From contig JABHDX010000006.1 of assembly GCA_018672815.1 (NCBI GenBank), positions 1-5,798 of the forward strand: a stretch of DNA of 5,798 nucleotides. Direction: 5' to 3'. The notes under the pieces are model-generated. The model saw only the letters and a program-made list of their open reading frames with translations, did no database searches and was not told the origin of the DNA. Positions 3,946 through 5,798 of the stretch are shown here, one piece after another. Positions within the stretch are counted from its first letter, which is position 1, and the number at the start of each line of letters is the position of its first letter. The position numbers were made by a program, and so were the translations under genes. This stretch comes from Gammaproteobacteria bacterium. GTDB taxonomy: Bacteria > Pseudomonadota > Gammaproteobacteria > UBA11654.

Positions 3946-5798
3946 GCTATTCTTCTTTGTATTTTGAAAAGAAAAAAAGAGCCTAGGAAAAGAAGGATTG
4001 CTAGTAGGAGAAACAGATTCTTATTTGTTGCGGTTGGCACAAAATTTACATTAAGGGCTTTTGCCGTATTTAAGTCTAGCTTGTACAAGGCTTCCATTGG
4101 TCCTTGGTTCAATTGCTTATACTGTTGTTGCATCATGTTTATTTTTTTGACAATCTCCGGGTCCTCCCAGCCATGCGGGATGTTATGTGCAATCTGATGG
4201 CTTAACAAAGGACTGGATTGATCACGCGAGACAATGGGGTCAACAGCCACTAGGGATGTAAACTCAGTGATAAGATGATGTGTGAGACCAAGATCTCTCA
4301 CCCATCGTTCGTATTGCATGGCATCCAAAAAGCCGATTGCTTTTTGAAAGGAGATGTACGCAACTTTTTCACGCGCCCATAGTTGATTGAGGTATTTACC
4401 TTTCTGGATTTGATCAGGTGCAACCGAAAATCTCCATGCTGTGGATCGCTTGTTTCCCTTAATAGTAAAGGGCTCGGTGAGATCTGCCATTTTTGTATCA
4501 GGAATTTTCAAGAAAAAGGTGATGGGCTCATCTGCCAGGATGTCCGGGAATTTTTTTGGTAGCATGTCGTGTTGTCGTGTCATCACAACCCTTAGATCTT
4601 CTAGTACGGGGCGATTAATCTTAAAGAGAAGTTCCTTGATTTTTTCTTTGATATTGCCATCGACATATAAATAACTTCCTCGCCCAGCTTTTGCAATTCC
4701 CTTGATGAGAAAAGAATTGGGGGCACTGCCTATCCCGATTACATGAAATCGCTTGTTCCCGATATGCTCATGAACAGTGGCCATCATCTTAGTTTCATAA
4801 TCAATGGCCCCGTCCGTCATCAGAACCACCTGTTGCTTCATCGATAAAGGAGGTTGCTCTACAATTGCTTCATAGACAGGAGGCAGCATGATAGTTCCAC
4901 CAGTCGCTTCCATGTTACGAACAAATCTTAAGGCTTGTTGCTTAATGCTGTGGGTGGCAGGTTTCGGCGTTTTAAATAATTTATAATGATCATCATTAAA
5001 AGTGATGATGTTTATGTAATGATGTGCAGGCAGTTGATTGATAAAAGCAATCAGGGCTCGTTGCATTTGTCGTAGAGAGTTCCCGCTCATGCTGCCCGAC
5101 ACATCCGCGACAATTGTAATTGCTGTTTTCTCCATCACGGTGAGATCTTGCTGTTCAATTTGCGGATTAATCAAACCGTAGAGATAAAGATCTCTACCGA
5201 TATCCTCTCCGTAAATTTCTATGTAAGGTTCTGGTGACTTGATTGGCGAGAAGTTCAAAACAAAATCTCTTGTTGAGGGCGTCTCACCCTCAACAAGAGT
5301 GATCTGATGATGCGAGGAGGAAACACTGTCAACAGATACGGTGTGAAAGGTACTTTCGGGAATTGTAATGTCAAAGCCGGTGTTCAAGTCAATTGAAATG
5401 GAATAAGGATTAATCGTAAAATCTGGACTCCTATTAATCGAGGAGTGTATCTCAGGATTCAATTCTGCGACTTCTGATGTCACATCACCTTCTTGCACTT
5501 TTTTTGAATGCGTGTAGCGATGATTAATGACGGTTGGGATTCTTAAACTGTAAGTATCATTTTTTAAGGTCAGGATGTCATGATAACGAATCTCTATAAT
5601 GATTAGTTCACCTGGAGCAATGTTAGCAACCTTTGTCTTGAAAATATTGGCTCTGCTCGAGCTCACAAGAGATGCTTTTTGCCCGCTTTTCTTGGCTTTT
5701 TCATAAGTTTTTTCCGCTTCCACTTTCTCCTGAATTATGCCTTCAATAAAACGGTCACCAATTTTCATTCGAAGAAAATCAACTGCTGATTTATCGGG
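3942..5798 (-). CDS. VIT/vWA surface protein, sortase target (N-terminus off the window)
   Basis: This matches the 'marine proteobacterial sortase target protein' family. It is partial: the frame stays open to the right edge, with PDKSAVDFLR preceding the Met at 5768, in line with conserved VIT-domain sequence, so that Met is internal. Counting from the first visible residue (618 in all): VIT domain to about 130; vWA domain from about 225 to 395, with MIDAS residues DxSxS at 232-236, a Thr in TGGT (299-302) and Asp329 in MTDG; a conserved TSLVAV segment near 514-519; then a tail with FVPTAT (586-591), a membrane segment (595-611) and KIQRRIA at the end. The tail has the sorting-signal layout (motif, hydrophobic helix, basic end), although the motif is not LPxTG. 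The product should be exported, membrane-attached and then handled by the sortase encoded next. An intact MIDAS implies metal-dependent ligand binding; the ligand is unknown. Confidence 0.9.
   Translation of the reverse strand, partial: PDKSAVDFLRMKIGDRFIEGIIQEKVEAEKTYEKAKKSGQKASLVSSSRANIFKTKVANIAPGELIIIEIRYHDILTLKNDTYSLRIPTVINHRYTHSKKVQEGDVTSEVAELNPEIHSSINRSPDFTINPYSISIDLNTGFDITIPESTFHTVSVDSVSSSHHQITLVEGETPSTRDFVLNFSPIKSPEPYIEIYGEDIGRDLYLYGLINPQIEQQDLTVMEKTAITIVADVSGSMSGNSLRQMQRALIAFINQLPAHHYINIITFNDDHYKLFKTPKPATHSIKQQALRFVRNMEATGGTIMLPPVYEAIVEQPPLSMKQQVVLMTDGAIDYETKMMATVHEHIGNKRFHVIGIGSAPNSFLIKGIAKAGRGSYLYVDGNIKEKIKELLFKINRPVLEDLRVVMTRQHDMLPKKFPDILADEPITFFLKIPDTKMADLTEPFTIKGNKRSTAWRFSVAPDQIQKGKYLNQLWAREKVAYISFQKAIGFLDAMQYERWVRDLGLTHHLITEFTSLVAVDPIVSRDQSSPLLSHQIAHNIPHGWEDPEIVKKINMMQQQYKQLNQGPMEALYKLDLNTAKALNVNFVPTATNKNLFLLLAILLFLGSFFLFKIQRRIA

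Noticed and set aside
3319..4674. Plus-strand frames across the sortase and VIT/vWA genes (3319-3561, 3621-3809, 3964-4197, 4441-4674)
   Set aside because: All are antisense shadows of two strongly supported minus-strand genes and none has a convincing ribosome site or domain.
5766..5768. Met codon as the start of the VIT/vWA protein
   Set aside because: The frame stays open to the window edge and the ten residues before it continue the conserved VIT domain, so the gene starts outside the window.

Overview
The window is bacterial DNA from a Gram-negative host, most likely a low-GC gammaproteobacterium. The strongest clue is the minus-strand pair at the right end. It encodes a VIT/von Willebrand A surface protein with a C-terminal sorting-type tail, followed by a four-base-overlapping sortase. 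This is the layout of the 'marine proteobacterial sortase target protein / class GN sortase' module, known from Proteobacteria and often from aquatic ones. The genus cannot be fixed from this sequence.

Layout from left to right. (a) 1-170, minus: the 5' end of an unrecognised gene that runs off the left edge. (b) 171-371: a gene-free stretch with a good sigma70-type promoter (272-300) firing to the right. A short leader (about 307-371) follows, and by hand it folds as an H-type pseudoknot whose bases resemble the SAM-II riboswitch. A competing hairpin would bury the ribosome binding site. (c) 372-983, plus: two small unrecognised genes probably made from that transcript. (d) 2086-952, minus: an exported dienelactone hydrolase-like alpha/beta hydrolase and, one base later, a small protein with a twin-arginine-like N-terminus and a C-terminal membrane segment. 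(e) 2087-2313: a divergent, very AT-rich intergenic region with a promoter candidate for the right-hand operon. (f) 2314-3241, plus: a tight two-gene unit of a zinc-ribbon/GIY-YIG nuclease-like protein and an unrecognised helical partner. (g) 3242-3360: a short AT-rich junction holding an open minus-strand remnant. (h) 5798-3361, minus: the surface protein (5' end off the window) and its sortase.

By eye the base composition changes near 3360. The part to the left is markedly AT-rich (roughly one third G+C in the blocks checked). The sortase module is nearer 45%. The left part, with short unknown operons, a nuclease-like gene and a structured leader, reads as accessory DNA beside a more stable module.

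How the genes may work together: the sortase should process the C-terminus of its neighbour, a one-enzyme/one-substrate arrangement. The hydrolase and the Tat-like membrane protein are probably co-translated and both act at or beyond the inner membrane. The GIY-YIG pair is the best candidate here for an undescribed two-protein system, and the pseudoknot leader is the best candidate for an undescribed regulatory element. No tRNA, rRNA, CRISPR array, insertion sequence or convincing rho-independent terminator was seen.
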